Below, one piece after another: positions 45,229 to 53,294 of a DNA stretch of 64,000 nt; position 1 is the first letter of the stretch, and the number at the start of each line of letters is the position of its first letter. The notes below the pieces were generated by a model. That model was not told the DNA's origin. It did not search any database and saw nothing but the letters and a program-made list of their open reading frames with translations. Position numbers and translations under genes: made by a program. Origin of the DNA: UBA11524 sp963617205 (GTDB lineage: Bacteria; Bacillota; Clostridia; Christensenellales; Aristaeellaceae); the NCBI GenBank assembly GCA_963617205.1, contig CAVEOA010000004.1:115380-179379 (forward strand), in the 5' to 3' direction.

Positions 45229-45527
45229 TATTATGTCGAAGCGAAATACAGGAAGCAATTCTTCTATTCTGCGATGGCGCAGCATGGCACAAATCGGGTA
45301 CGCTGCTTGTATCGGATAACATCCATGTGATTCACATTTTGCCCTACACGCTGGGAATGAACCCCATTGAGCAGGTTTGGCGTGAAGCTCGCATCAGAGG
45401 CTTCCGCAATGAAGTGTTCCAAACGCTTGAAAAAGTGATCGAACGATTGCGCTGCACGATCAGGTCCATGACGCCCGAAACCATTCGAAGTACCACAGGG
45501 CGTGAGTGGATTTTGCAGCCGTTTTAA
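45229..45527 (+). pseudogene. IS630-family transposase remnant (C-terminal DDE part only)
   Basis: The frame encodes ILLFCDGAAWHKSGTLLVSD and NPIEQVWREARIRGFRNEVF, the second Asp and the Glu of the DDE_3 triad, and closely matches the transposase at 63581-64000. The first Asp region and everything before it are missing; the homology begins right after the hairpin repeat. The frame upstream belongs to unrelated bases, so no functional protein is expected. Confidence 0.85.
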
Positions 45528-45540
45528 ATTGAGATTGGTA
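45523..45540 (+). mobile_element. IS630 right end with TA flank
   Basis: TTTAAATTGAGATTGG followed by TA. The reverse complement equals the IS end at 63570-63585 except for one base. TA duplication is typical of the IS630/Tc1 group. The transposase stop lies inside the end. Confidence 0.7.
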
Positions 45541-45593
45541 CAAACCGTGAATTTTATGCCAAATTGATTTTGCAAATCCCAAATGATTCGCAC

Positions 45594-45620
45594 AAAAAAA
45601 GACCCGCAAATGCAGGTCTT
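45594..45620 (-). terminator. Terminator of tRNA-Thr
   Basis: On the minus strand AGACC and GGTCT pair around a short loop, followed by TTTTTTT. Confidence 0.85.
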
Positions 45621-45624
45621 CGGA

Positions 45625-45697
<73 letters not shown>

Positions 45698-45719
45698 ATT
45701 CGTTGCTGACAACATTGAT

Positions 45720-45748
45720 ATGATAGCACAATAGCAGAAAAAAATCAA
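45720..45748 (-). promoter_or_regulatory. Promoter of tRNA-Thr
   Basis: On the minus strand TTGATT (45743-45748), 17-base spacer, TATCAT (45720-45725). Confidence 0.7.
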
Positions 45749-45825
45749 GGGGTAAATTGAAAAATTATTGATGTTTTTTCGCAAGTTTTTGAATGGTACA
45801 CGTTTCTTTTTTTTCGGCAACATGC

Positions 45826-45831
45826 TATAAT
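45826..45831 (+). promoter_or_regulatory. -10 box of the EIIC-type gene
   Basis: TATAAT with a TGC extension (45823-45831). No good -35 is visible, so it may rely on the extended -10. Confidence 0.5.
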
Positions 45832-45899
45832 ACCTTCACATCCCTGTTTTTCGGGATGTTTACATGGTTTGCAGCTCTTTTTGAAGGAGGCTTCGGGAT

Positions 45900-46961
45900 A
45901 TGGGGAAAATTCAGGCATTCATGAAGCGAAAAAACGTGCTGTTCTCCGCGAAACGATACGGCATCGACGCAATGGGCGCCATGGCGCAGGGGCTGTTCGC
46001 CTCGCTGCTCATCGGCACCATCATCAAGACGCTCGGTCAGCAGCTGAACATCAGCTTTCTTGTTGATGCAGGCAACTTCGCACAGGCTGTTTCCGGTCCT
46101 GCGATGGCGGTTTCCATCGGCGCAGCGCTGTCTGCACCGCAGCTTGTGCTGTACAGCCTGATTGCGGTCGGTCATGCGGCGAACTCCCTCGGCGGCGCAG
46201 GCGGTCCGCTCGCTGTGTACTTCATCACCATCGTCGCGGCGGAATGCGGCAAGCTTGTCAGCAAAGAAACGAAGATTGACATTCTCGTGACGCCCGCTGT
46301 GACCATCCTCGTCGGCTGTGCGCTGTCCGTGCTCTGCGCGCCGGCAATCGGCTCGGCAGCGAGCTCCGTGGGTGACTTCATCAAGTGGGCAACGAACCTG
46401 CAGCCGCTGCTGATGGGCATTCTCGTTTCTGTGGCAGTCGGCGTTGCGCTGACGCTGCCGATTTCCAGCGCGGCGATTTGCGCAGCGCTTTCGCTGACAG
46501 GGCTGGCAGGCGGCGCGGCGGTCGCTGGCTGCTGCGCGCAGATGGTCGGCTTCGCGGTCATGTCCTTCAGGGAGAACGGCGTCGGCGGACTTGTCAGTCA
46601 GGGACTCGGCACGTCGATGCTGCAGATGCCCAACATCATCCGCAATCCGCGCATCTGGATTCCCCCGACGCTCGCCTCGGCGATTACAGGTCCGATTGCA
46701 ACGTGCATTTTCCATCTGGAAATGAACGGACCTGCCGTGTCCAGCGGCATGGGCACATGCGGCCTTGTCGGGCAGATCGGCGTCTATACCGGCTGGCTGA
46801 ATGACATTGCGTCAGGCGTGAAGGACAGCATCACCGCGATGGACTGGATCGGGCTGGTGCTGGTATGCTTCGTGCTGCCGGCAGTGCTGAGCTGGCTGTT
46901 CGGACTCATCCTGCGCAAATGCGGTTGGATTAAAGACGGCGACCTGAAGCTGATGGCATAA
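45900..46961 (+). CDS. EIIC-type membrane protein (PTS_EIIC_2-like family)
   Basis: 353 residues with about ten helices, Gly/Ala-rich. N-terminal RKNVLFSAKRYGIDAMGAMA and GLFASLLIGTIIKTLG, plus the conserved FHLEMNGPAVSSGMGTCGLV, identify the small PTS IIC-like family. No EIIA or EIIB domain is fused or adjacent, and the HPr-like protein at 35165 lacks its His, so ordinary PTS transport is not supported by this window. AAGGAGG lies 11 bases before the ATG. Own terminator behind. Confidence 0.82.
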   Translation: MGKIQAFMKRKNVLFSAKRYGIDAMGAMAQGLFASLLIGTIIKTLGQQLNISFLVDAGNFAQAVSGPAMAVSIGAALSAPQLVLYSLIAVGHAANSLGGAGGPLAVYFITIVAAECGKLVSKETKIDILVTPAVTILVGCALSVLCAPAIGSAASSVGDFIKWATNLQPLLMGILVSVAVGVALTLPISSAAICAALSLTGLAGGAAVAGCCAQMVGFAVMSFRENGVGGLVSQGLGTSMLQMPNIIRNPRIWIPPTLASAITGPIATCIFHLEMNGPAVSSGMGTCGLVGQIGVYTGWLNDIASGVKDSITAMDWIGLVLVCFVLPAVLSWLFGLILRKCGWIKDGDLKLMA

Positions 46962-46966
46962 CGAAT

Positions 46967-47004
46967 AGCAGCTGCCTCCGCATTTGGAAGCAGCTGCTGT
47001 TTTT
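46967..47004 (+). terminator. Terminator of the EIIC-type gene
   Basis: AGCAGCTGC (46967-46975) pairs with GCAGCTGCT (46990-46998), then GTTTTTG. Confidence 0.85.
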
Positions 47005-47032
47005 GTTGGTTTAATCAGGCCTTGCTTATAGC

Positions 47033-47971
47033 TCAGGCCTTGCCTGCGCAGCCGAGGACGTCGACAATCTTGTGGGCGACCATGGCCTTCACCGCAGCGC
47101 GGGCAGGCTTCAGGTACTGACGGGGATCGAAGTGATCCGGATGCTCCGCGAAGTACTTGCGGATGCTCGCGGTCATGGCAAGACGGATGTCGGAATCAAT
47201 GTTGATCTTGCAGACAGCCATCTTTGCGGCCTGAGCCAGCTGAGCCTCCGGAATGCCGATGGCATCGGGCATGCTGCCGCCGAACTTGTTGATTTCCGCA
47301 ACGAACTCCTGCGGCACGGAGGAAGCGCCATGGAGGACGATCGGGAAGCCGGGCAGACGCTTGGAGCACTCCTCGAGCACCTCGAAGTGCAGCTGCGGCT
47401 TCTGGCCGGGCTTGAACTTGTATGCACCGTGGGAGGTGCCGATGGCGATTGCCAGGGAGTCGCAGCCGGTGCGGCTCACGAACTCTTCAACCTCTTCCGG
47501 ACGGGTGTACATTTCCTTGCCGGCTTCGACAACGACTTCATCCTCAACGCCAGCCAGCGTGCCGAGCTCAGCCTCGACCACAACGCCGTGGTCATGCGCA
47601 TACTCGACGACCTTGCGGGTCAGGGCGATGTTGTCATCAAAGGACTTGGAGGAAGCATCGATCATGACGGACGTGAAGCCGCCGTCGATGCAGCTCTTGC
47701 ACAGCTCGAAGCTGTCGCCATGGTCAAGATGCAGCGCGATCGGGATATCCGGGTTCTCGATGACGGCTGCTTCCACCAGCTTCACGAGGTAGGTGTGGTT
47801 GGCATAAGCGCGCGCGCCCTTGGACACCTGCAGGATAACGGGAGCCTTCAGCTCGCCGGCAGCCTCGGTAATGCCCTGAATGATCTCCATGTTGTTGACA
47901 TTGAAAGCGCCGACCGCGTAGCCGCCGTCATACGCCTTCTTGAACATTTCCTTCGTTGTTACGAGTGCCAT
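47033..47971 (-). CDS. fba: Fructose-1,6-bisphosphate aldolase, class II
   Basis: 312 residues. Motifs: AFNVNNMEIIQGITEAAGEL near 22-41, ALHLDHGDSFELC with zinc His residues, VVEAELGTLAGVEDEVVVE, IGTSHGAYKF, IVLHGASSVPQEF and CKINIDSDIRLA. This is the glycolytic/gluconeogenic type and distinct from IolJ. It joins or cleaves the triose phosphates made by the inositol and rhamnose routes; Fbp acts next in gluconeogenesis. AGGAGGGG precedes the ATG at 47971. Single gene. Confidence 0.95.
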   Translation of the reverse strand: MALVTTKEMFKKAYDGGYAVGAFNVNNMEIIQGITEAAGELKAPVILQVSKGARAYANHTYLVKLVEAAVIENPDIPIALHLDHGDSFELCKSCIDGGFTSVMIDASSKSFDDNIALTRKVVEYAHDHGVVVEAELGTLAGVEDEVVVEAGKEMYTRPEEVEEFVSRTGCDSLAIAIGTSHGAYKFKPGQKPQLHFEVLEECSKRLPGFPIVLHGASSVPQEFVAEINKFGGSMPDAIGIPEAQLAQAAKMAVCKINIDSDIRLAMTASIRKYFAEHPDHFDPRQYLKPARAAVKAMVAHKIVDVLGCAGKA

Positions 47972-48376
47972 TGGAAACCCCTCCTGATGATCAATAATCT
48001 CATCCATTGCCGCAAGGAAGCTGTGCCAAAGCGGCTCGGACGGCAATCATGCCTTAGTCTTCCGGAACATTGTTTATTATATCACATTATTTCAAATTAG
48101 AAAAGAGCTTTTTTCATCCATTCCCGTTTTCTTTCATGCTTCTTACATCGAATTGCATTCCTATTATGTGTTATATGGTTTTTTTTCTGTTGATTCTGTT
48201 GACACACCCGTTTGTTCCGCATATAATGAAAACGGTCGCATTGGAGAACGTTTCACCTTTTCCTGCGCGGCATTATTTCCGAAAATCATCGCGCCGCATG
48301 GTTTTTCCGCGTTGATTTTCCGCTGCTCCGGTATTCGCGGCAAATTCGGAGCCATCATGAAAGGAGCTGTTTTCCC
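47972..48376. other. Divergent intergenic region between fba and the thioredoxin-like gene
   Basis: 405 bases without a gene. The minus-strand -10 TATAAT for fba lies at 48077-48082 (weak -35). The plus-strand promoter is at 48199-48227. The remaining leader, about 140 bases, is GC-rich with no riboswitch that I recognise. Confidence 0.5.
48199..48227 (+). promoter_or_regulatory. Consensus sigma-A promoter of the thioredoxin-like gene
   Basis: TTGACA (48199-48204), 17-base spacer, TATAAT (48222-48227). Confidence 0.85.
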
Positions 48377-50140
48377 ATGAAGAAGTTTCTGGCTCTGCTG
48401 CTGACGGCAGTCATGTGCCTGAGCTGCATGGCGTTCGCGGAATCCGCGGATGTCTACGCGCTGGGCTCTCCGCTGCCTGATTTCACCTTCACCGCGATTG
48501 ACGGCACCACCTACACCCTCTCCGAGGTGCTCAAGGAGAAGGAAATGGTGCTCATCAACCTGTGGGCAACCTGGTGCAGCCCGTGCGAATACGAATTCCC
48601 CTACATGGAAGAGGCGTACGAGCAGTACAAGGACAAGATCGAAATCTTCGCCCTGACCATTGAGGAGACCGACGATGACGCGACCCTGACCGAGTACGCC
48701 GAATCTCACGGCATGACCTTCCCGATTGGTCATGATGATACGGGTTTCTTTGCCAGCTTCGGGCTGAGCGGCATCCCGACGTCCATCGTGGTCGACCGCT
48801 TCGGCAATGTCGCGTTCCTCGAGACCGGCAGTCAGACCTCTACGAGCAGCTTCGTCCGCCTGTTTGAGTTCTTCCTCGGCGATGACTATACCGAGACGAC
48901 CGTGCTTAACGCCATTCCGGCGGCAAAGCCCACTGTCGCGGCGATCTCCGAGGACGACCTGAACACCGCGCTGAACGTTGAAGGCGGCACGCTGTCCTTC
49001 ACCAATCCCACAGATGAGTACACCTGGCCGATGCAGATCAGCATCGACGGCGAGCATCAGGCGCTGGTTTCCTCCAACGCTGGCGAGGACGGCAGCACAT
49101 CCGCTGTGTTCACCACAGTGACGGTCGAGGCGGGCGACGTGCTTGCTTTTGACTACAAGGTGTCCTCCGAGGCAAGCGCTGACCTGCTGACCCTGTACGT
49201 CAACGGCACCGTGGCAAAGGTGTTCGGCGGCGAACGCGGCTGGGCGACCTATGGCTATGAGTTCACCGAAGCCGGCACCTACGAGATCGAGCTGGCTTAT
49301 GTGAAGGATCAGTATGAATCCACCGGCGATGACATTGCGCTCTTTGACAATGTCCGCGTTGTGTCCGGCGAAGAAGCCGCAGCTGTGCTGGCAGGCAATC
49401 CTGTCTATCCTGCAACCACGAAGTCGACAAACATCGAGGTCAAGGACGGCAAGCAGCTGTTCTTCGTTGACCCGAAGTTCAGCCTGATGTCCTACTTCGG
49501 TCTGTGCAGCTACTATGTGATGGATGATGTCCAGGAAATCACGCTCAAGATTACGCTGGACGACACCGTTGATCCTGACGCTGCCTTCGTTTACAACCAG
49601 GCGGATGGTCTGCAGTATGCGCTGTGCGACGCTGCCGGCGAGGATGCGTACTATCTGACCATGCCGATCGACCGCAACGCCACGACCGGCTATCCCTACA
49701 CCATGTACTCCCTGTACGCCACCGCCAGCGACACCAATCCGACCGTCTACACCATCATGGCGAGCGAGACGAACGTCAACGCGACCATGGCATTCTTCAA
49801 CGAGTATGACTTCGGTCTGACCGGCTGGAAGTATGCAGACGGCACGCTGCCGAGCACGGACGAGTGCGAAGAAGCCGTTTCCTTCGGCTCAACCTACGTC
49901 ATCTCCTGCGTTGACCAGAACGGCGATCCTGTGCCCGGCGTGACGATCAACGTCTGCACGGACGAATCCTGCACGCCCATGCCTGTTGATGATGACGGTG
50001 TGCTGACCCTCACCGCCGCTCCCTACGCCTACGTGCTGCACGTGCTGGTTGTGCCGGAAGGCTATGAGTACGACACAGACAAGGAGATCGTTGCTCCCGA
50101 AGAGGGCGGCGAAATCACCTTCGTGCTGACGAAGCTGTAA
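48377..50140 (+). CDS. Secreted multidomain protein with TlpA/ResA-like thioredoxin domain
   Basis: 587 residues. Signal peptide 1-21 ending MAFA-ES; the Cys residues in its core do not form a good lipobox. Residues about 28-170 are a TlpA/ResA-like domain with LINLWATWCSPCEYEFPYME (Cys67, Cys70) and the cis-Pro loop GIPTSIVVD. About 195-335 is a beta-sandwich region (VEAGDVLAFDYKVSSEA; TYEIELAYVKD) like a carbohydrate- or ligand-binding fold; about 345-500 a further unknown region; about 510-587 a prealbumin-like domain (CVDQNGDPVPGVTINVC). It probably works outside the membrane in thiol redox, perhaps wall-attached. Followed by a terminator, monocistronic. Confidence 0.8.
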   Translation: MKKFLALLLTAVMCLSCMAFAESADVYALGSPLPDFTFTAIDGTTYTLSEVLKEKEMVLINLWATWCSPCEYEFPYMEEAYEQYKDKIEIFALTIEETDDDATLTEYAESHGMTFPIGHDDTGFFASFGLSGIPTSIVVDRFGNVAFLETGSQTSTSSFVRLFEFFLGDDYTETTVLNAIPAAKPTVAAISEDDLNTALNVEGGTLSFTNPTDEYTWPMQISIDGEHQALVSSNAGEDGSTSAVFTTVTVEAGDVLAFDYKVSSEASADLLTLYVNGTVAKVFGGERGWATYGYEFTEAGTYEIELAYVKDQYESTGDDIALFDNVRVVSGEEAAAVLAGNPVYPATTKSTNIEVKDGKQLFFVDPKFSLMSYFGLCSYYVMDDVQEITLKITLDDTVDPDAAFVYNQADGLQYALCDAAGEDAYYLTMPIDRNATTGYPYTMYSLYATASDTNPTVYTIMASETNVNATMAFFNEYDFGLTGWKYADGTLPSTDECEEAVSFGSTYVISCVDQNGDPVPGVTINVCTDESCTPMPVDDDGVLTLTAAPYAYVLHVLVVPEGYEYDTDKEIVAPEEGGEITFVLTKL

Positions 50141-50153
50141 TCCAGACAAGAGA

Positions 50154-50193
50154 AGAGGACTTCACCGCGTATGGCAGTGGAGTCCTCTTTTTG
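50154..50193. terminator. Terminator between thioredoxin-like and VanW genes
   Basis: AGAGGACTTCAC (50154-50165) pairs with GTGGAGTCCTCT (50177-50188), with TTTTT after it and A-rich bases before it. Confidence 0.85.
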
Positions 50194-50203
50194 ATTGGCT
50201 TGA

Positions 50204-52423
50204 TTACTCTGCTTCTTCCGTCCGTTCAAGCGTGCCGACGTAGATTATTTCGCTCTTGGCCTTGTAGGTATCCGTGTAGAGGTACGTGCGCTCGGTTTCA
50301 ACACCGTTGATGTACTTCACTCGGTAGCTTTCCACCACGCAGCCTTCCTTCGCCTTGCGGTAGACGTATTCCTGGTCGACATAAGTCGTATATTCATGCT
50401 TCGTGTCCTTGACATATTCAGGCTCTTCCGGCGGGGCAAGGATTTCGACCGTGTTCGTCACGATGTCGTACGTCACGCCTGTGCCGAGGTTTTCGCCGTA
50501 AATCGACACGAGGCAGACCTTCTTGGACTTATCGTAGCGGCTGTCCTTCGTGACCGTGCAGACGATGAAAATCGTGCTGTCCGTGTCGTTCTTGAACTTG
50601 AAGTCAATCCGCTTGTCCGAAACAGTTGCGTCCTTGCCGTATTCGGTGTAACCAACCGCATCAGAGTGCGGCTCGCGCTTCACGATGGTCAGATTCGCCT
50701 TGACTGCCGCCAGATACAGCGTCGTGCTGACCTGACAGACGCCGCCGCCGTAGCCCATTCGCTCCGAGCCGTACGCATACTCAATCGCCTCGTAGAAGCC
50801 GTTTTTTTGCGTGCGTTCGCCAACGACCGTGTTGAAGGAGAACGTTTCGCCGGGCTTGAGCATGTAGCCGTTAATCTTGTCGAACGCCACCTGAATGTTC
50901 ATGTTGCGGTTTTCCGTGCTGGTCGTGGAAATGGGCGTGTAAGCTGTCGCACGAAGCTGAATCTTCGGCTCAAGCATCGCCTTCGTCGTTTCCGGCTGAA
51001 GCTCCTGCGTTTCCAGCGCGATTTCGCCGCTTTCAAGCGTGGATACCATCCGGTACAGCTGATTTTTCGCCTCGGTCACGTCCATGCATCGTCCGACCGT
51101 CTCAGAAACAATGCTCAGCGGACTGTTGAAATTGCTGGGATTGAAGACGATTTGCGCATCGACTGGCGCGATGTATGCCTGATTGGCAATCGTCGTCAGG
51201 ATGTTGTCGATTTCGGTGTTGTCGCTGTTCGGAGTTGCGGAATAGCCCTCATACGGCGATTCTGCCAGCGCATCCATTTCCGCCTTACGCTCATCGATGC
51301 TGCCCGTGTGTCCGACCTGCCATGCTTCCTCCAGCGCCTCGTCCACATCGACCGTCATGTTCAGGTCGCTGCTTGTCACCTCGCGGACGAGCTGCCCCTG
51401 ATACGTCAGGCGCACCTTCCACGAGTCGCGCTGCTGATTTGCATGCTCCGTCACGGCAGTTGTCGCTTCCTCGCGCGTCATACCGCTCAAATTGATGCCG
51501 TCAACATACACATTTGGGACGTACCGGGCGTCGTATGCGGTGACGGATGCTTCAAGCGCGTTGCGGGCGTTTTCCGCAGCGATGTTCTGCGCGACTGTAC
51601 GTCCGACAATGACCAGCACGACCACCGCCGCGACCATGCTGGCGTAGAGAAGAATCCGCCGAAGGAAAGGACTGCTTTTCGGAGGCTTTCCGTGCGGACG
51701 ACCGCCGCTTTTCCTGCCGCCTGTTCCGGAAAATCCACCCCTGCTGGACGGAGGCTTTCGTCCGCCTCCATCGTCATATTGTGCCGGTGCGCCCTGACGC
51801 GGCATCTGCTGATTCGATGTCGGTTGATACGGCATCGGTTGCTGCGTTGCGTTCTGATACCCCTGCGGATACATCTGCGCGTTTCCGGCGTAAGATGGCG
51901 AAGCATAACCGGATGAAGTGCTATAACCAGCCGAATGATTGACAACCGGCGAAGCATGATGGACCGGCGAGGCATTAGGAACAGGCGGAGCGTTATGGAC
52001 AGGCGAAGCATTAGGAACAGGCGAAGCATTAGGAACAGGCGAAGCATTAGGAACAGGCGAAGCCTGCTGATAAGCGGAATTGTTCACATTGTAAGAAGGA
52101 AAATCATAGCTGTACGGGTTAGGCGAGGTGTTATAAGGGGAAACCTGCTGAACACCCTGATTCCAGTTCTGCTGCGGCAAAATGTTTCTGCCCTGTAATG
52201 ATTCAACTCTTCCTGTCGATTGTGACCCCTGCCTGTTCGTATTGGTCTGGAAGCCCGTATTCTGCTGTTCCGGCATCCATGTGATTGGCTGCTGCGGCGC
52301 CGTGCTCTCCTCTTTTGTGTGAACAAGCGGGATGCTGTCGTTCTGCGTTTGCTGCCATGAAGCGTATTCATCTGCATACAACTGCGTTCGGCGTCTGCGC
52401 GGCGTGCTGTTGTCTTGCGCCAT
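50204..52423 (-). CDS. VanW family protein with N-terminal repeats and C-terminal G5 domain
   Basis: 739 residues. 1-250: low-complexity Asn/Gln/Ser/Pro/Tyr-rich region with seven 6-residue SPVPNA-like repeats (121-163). About 256-276: single membrane helix. About 300-500: peptidoglycan-binding-like region (YDARYVPNVYVDGINLSGMT). About 500-640: VanW domain with NIQVAFDKINGYMLKPGETF, SFNTVVGERT and YGGGVCQVSTTLY. C-terminal 70: G5 domain (EEPEYVKDTKHEYTTYVDQE). The N-terminus is cytoplasmic and the rest faces the wall. Start at 52423 since AAGGGGATG lies before it. Last gene of a minus-strand string. Confidence 0.92.
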   Translation of the reverse strand: MAQDNSTPRRRRTQLYADEYASWQQTQNDSIPLVHTKEESTAPQQPITWMPEQQNTGFQTNTNRQGSQSTGRVESLQGRNILPQQNWNQGVQQVSPYNTSPNPYSYDFPSYNVNNSAYQQASPVPNASPVPNASPVPNASPVHNAPPVPNASPVHHASPVVNHSAGYSTSSGYASPSYAGNAQMYPQGYQNATQQPMPYQPTSNQQMPRQGAPAQYDDGGGRKPPSSRGGFSGTGGRKSGGRPHGKPPKSSPFLRRILLYASMVAAVVVLVIVGRTVAQNIAAENARNALEASVTAYDARYVPNVYVDGINLSGMTREEATTAVTEHANQQRDSWKVRLTYQGQLVREVTSSDLNMTVDVDEALEEAWQVGHTGSIDERKAEMDALAESPYEGYSATPNSDNTEIDNILTTIANQAYIAPVDAQIVFNPSNFNSPLSIVSETVGRCMDVTEAKNQLYRMVSTLESGEIALETQELQPETTKAMLEPKIQLRATAYTPISTTSTENRNMNIQVAFDKINGYMLKPGETFSFNTVVGERTQKNGFYEAIEYAYGSERMGYGGGVCQVSTTLYLAAVKANLTIVKREPHSDAVGYTEYGKDATVSDKRIDFKFKNDTDSTIFIVCTVTKDSRYDKSKKVCLVSIYGENLGTGVTYDIVTNTVEILAPPEEPEYVKDTKHEYTTYVDQEYVYRKAKEGCVVESYRVKYINGVETERTYLYTDTYKAKSEIIYVGTLERTEEAE
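51938..52063 (-). repeat. Seven tandem 18-base repeats inside the VanW gene
   Basis: Unit on the plus strand GCATTAGGAACAGGCGAA, coding for SPVPNA-type units. Three to four central copies are near-identical at DNA level, which suggests recent slippage; outer ones carry H or V variants. Confidence 0.9.
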
Positions 52424-52442
52424 GTCCACATCCCCTTTCATA

Positions 52443-53294
52443 TTATTCCATCGCTTCCATTAAGCGCTCAACGTCCTTTTCGGCGTTTGTCCACATCGCT
52501 GCGGTGCAGCCGAGCATGCCGTGCCGACCGCTGTCGCCGTGAAAGTCGCTGCCGCCTGTAATCAGGAAGCCCATGCGTCGAGCCATCCGGTCCAGCTGCG
52601 CCATGTTCCGCCCTGCTGACGGATGATACACCTCGACACCCATCAAGCCCTGCTCCTGCCATTGTCCGAGCAGGTAACGGATGGCGGCGTCCGGCTTTTC
52701 CAGCTCCATCGGGTGCGCAATCACCGGCACAAAGCCGCTCTCATGCATCAGCGGCAGCGCTTCAGCCATGCTGAGCCGTTCGCCGCCGACATACGCCGGT
52801 CCGCCATCGCCGATGAAGCGGTCAAACGCCTCTGCGACATCCGCGACATAGCCTGCTTCCACCATGGCGCGCGCAATATGCGGACGCCCGATGCTGCCAT
52901 GCACTTCCGCCGAAATCCACTCCATGGACAGCGGATAGCCAAGCGACGCGAGCTTTTGCACCATCCGCTCCGCCCGCGAAACGCGCATTTCCGCCAGCTC
53001 CTTCACCTTTCGGTGCAGCGGCGTATCCATGTTCCGTCCGTAGCCGAGCAGATGCAGCCCATGCATATCACGAAGGGACAGCTCAACACCCATCAGCATC
53101 TGCATCGGCGGCTTCGCCGCATTCTTCTTCGCCGCCATCAGCTTCGCTGCCATGATCTGCTCCGCACCGTCAAACGTATCGTGGTCGGTGATGGCAAGCA
53201 GCGTAATCCGGTGATGCGCCGCCAACGCCACCAGCTCCTCAGGCGAATAAAGTCCGTCAGAGCTGGTGGTATGCGTATGCAGATCAGCCTTCAT
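52443..53294 (-). CDS. PHP domain phosphoesterase
   Basis: 283 residues. PHP metal motifs in order: ADLHTHTTSSDG (3-14), ITDHDTFDG, MGVELSL, IGRPHIARAM, VIAHPMEL and TGGSDFHGDSG. This matches the family of 3',5'-nucleotide bisphosphate phosphatases and RNA/DNA 5'-end trimming enzymes. Its start lies within the last 11 bases of ftsH, so it is translationally linked to it. Twenty bases separate its stop from the VanW start. Confidence 0.92.
   Translation of the reverse strand: MKADLHTHTTSSDGLYSPEELVALAAHHRITLLAITDHDTFDGAEQIMAAKLMAAKKNAAKPPMQMLMGVELSLRDMHGLHLLGYGRNMDTPLHRKVKELAEMRVSRAERMVQKLASLGYPLSMEWISAEVHGSIGRPHIARAMVEAGYVADVAEAFDRFIGDGGPAYVGGERLSMAEALPLMHESGFVPVIAHPMELEKPDAAIRYLLGQWQEQGLMGVEVYHPSAGRNMAQLDRMARRMGFLITGGSDFHGDSGRHGMLGCTAAMWTNAEKDVERLMEAME

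Noticed and set aside
51938..52063. CRISPR array
   Set aside because: The 18-base units are contiguous with no spacers and encode a protein repeat.
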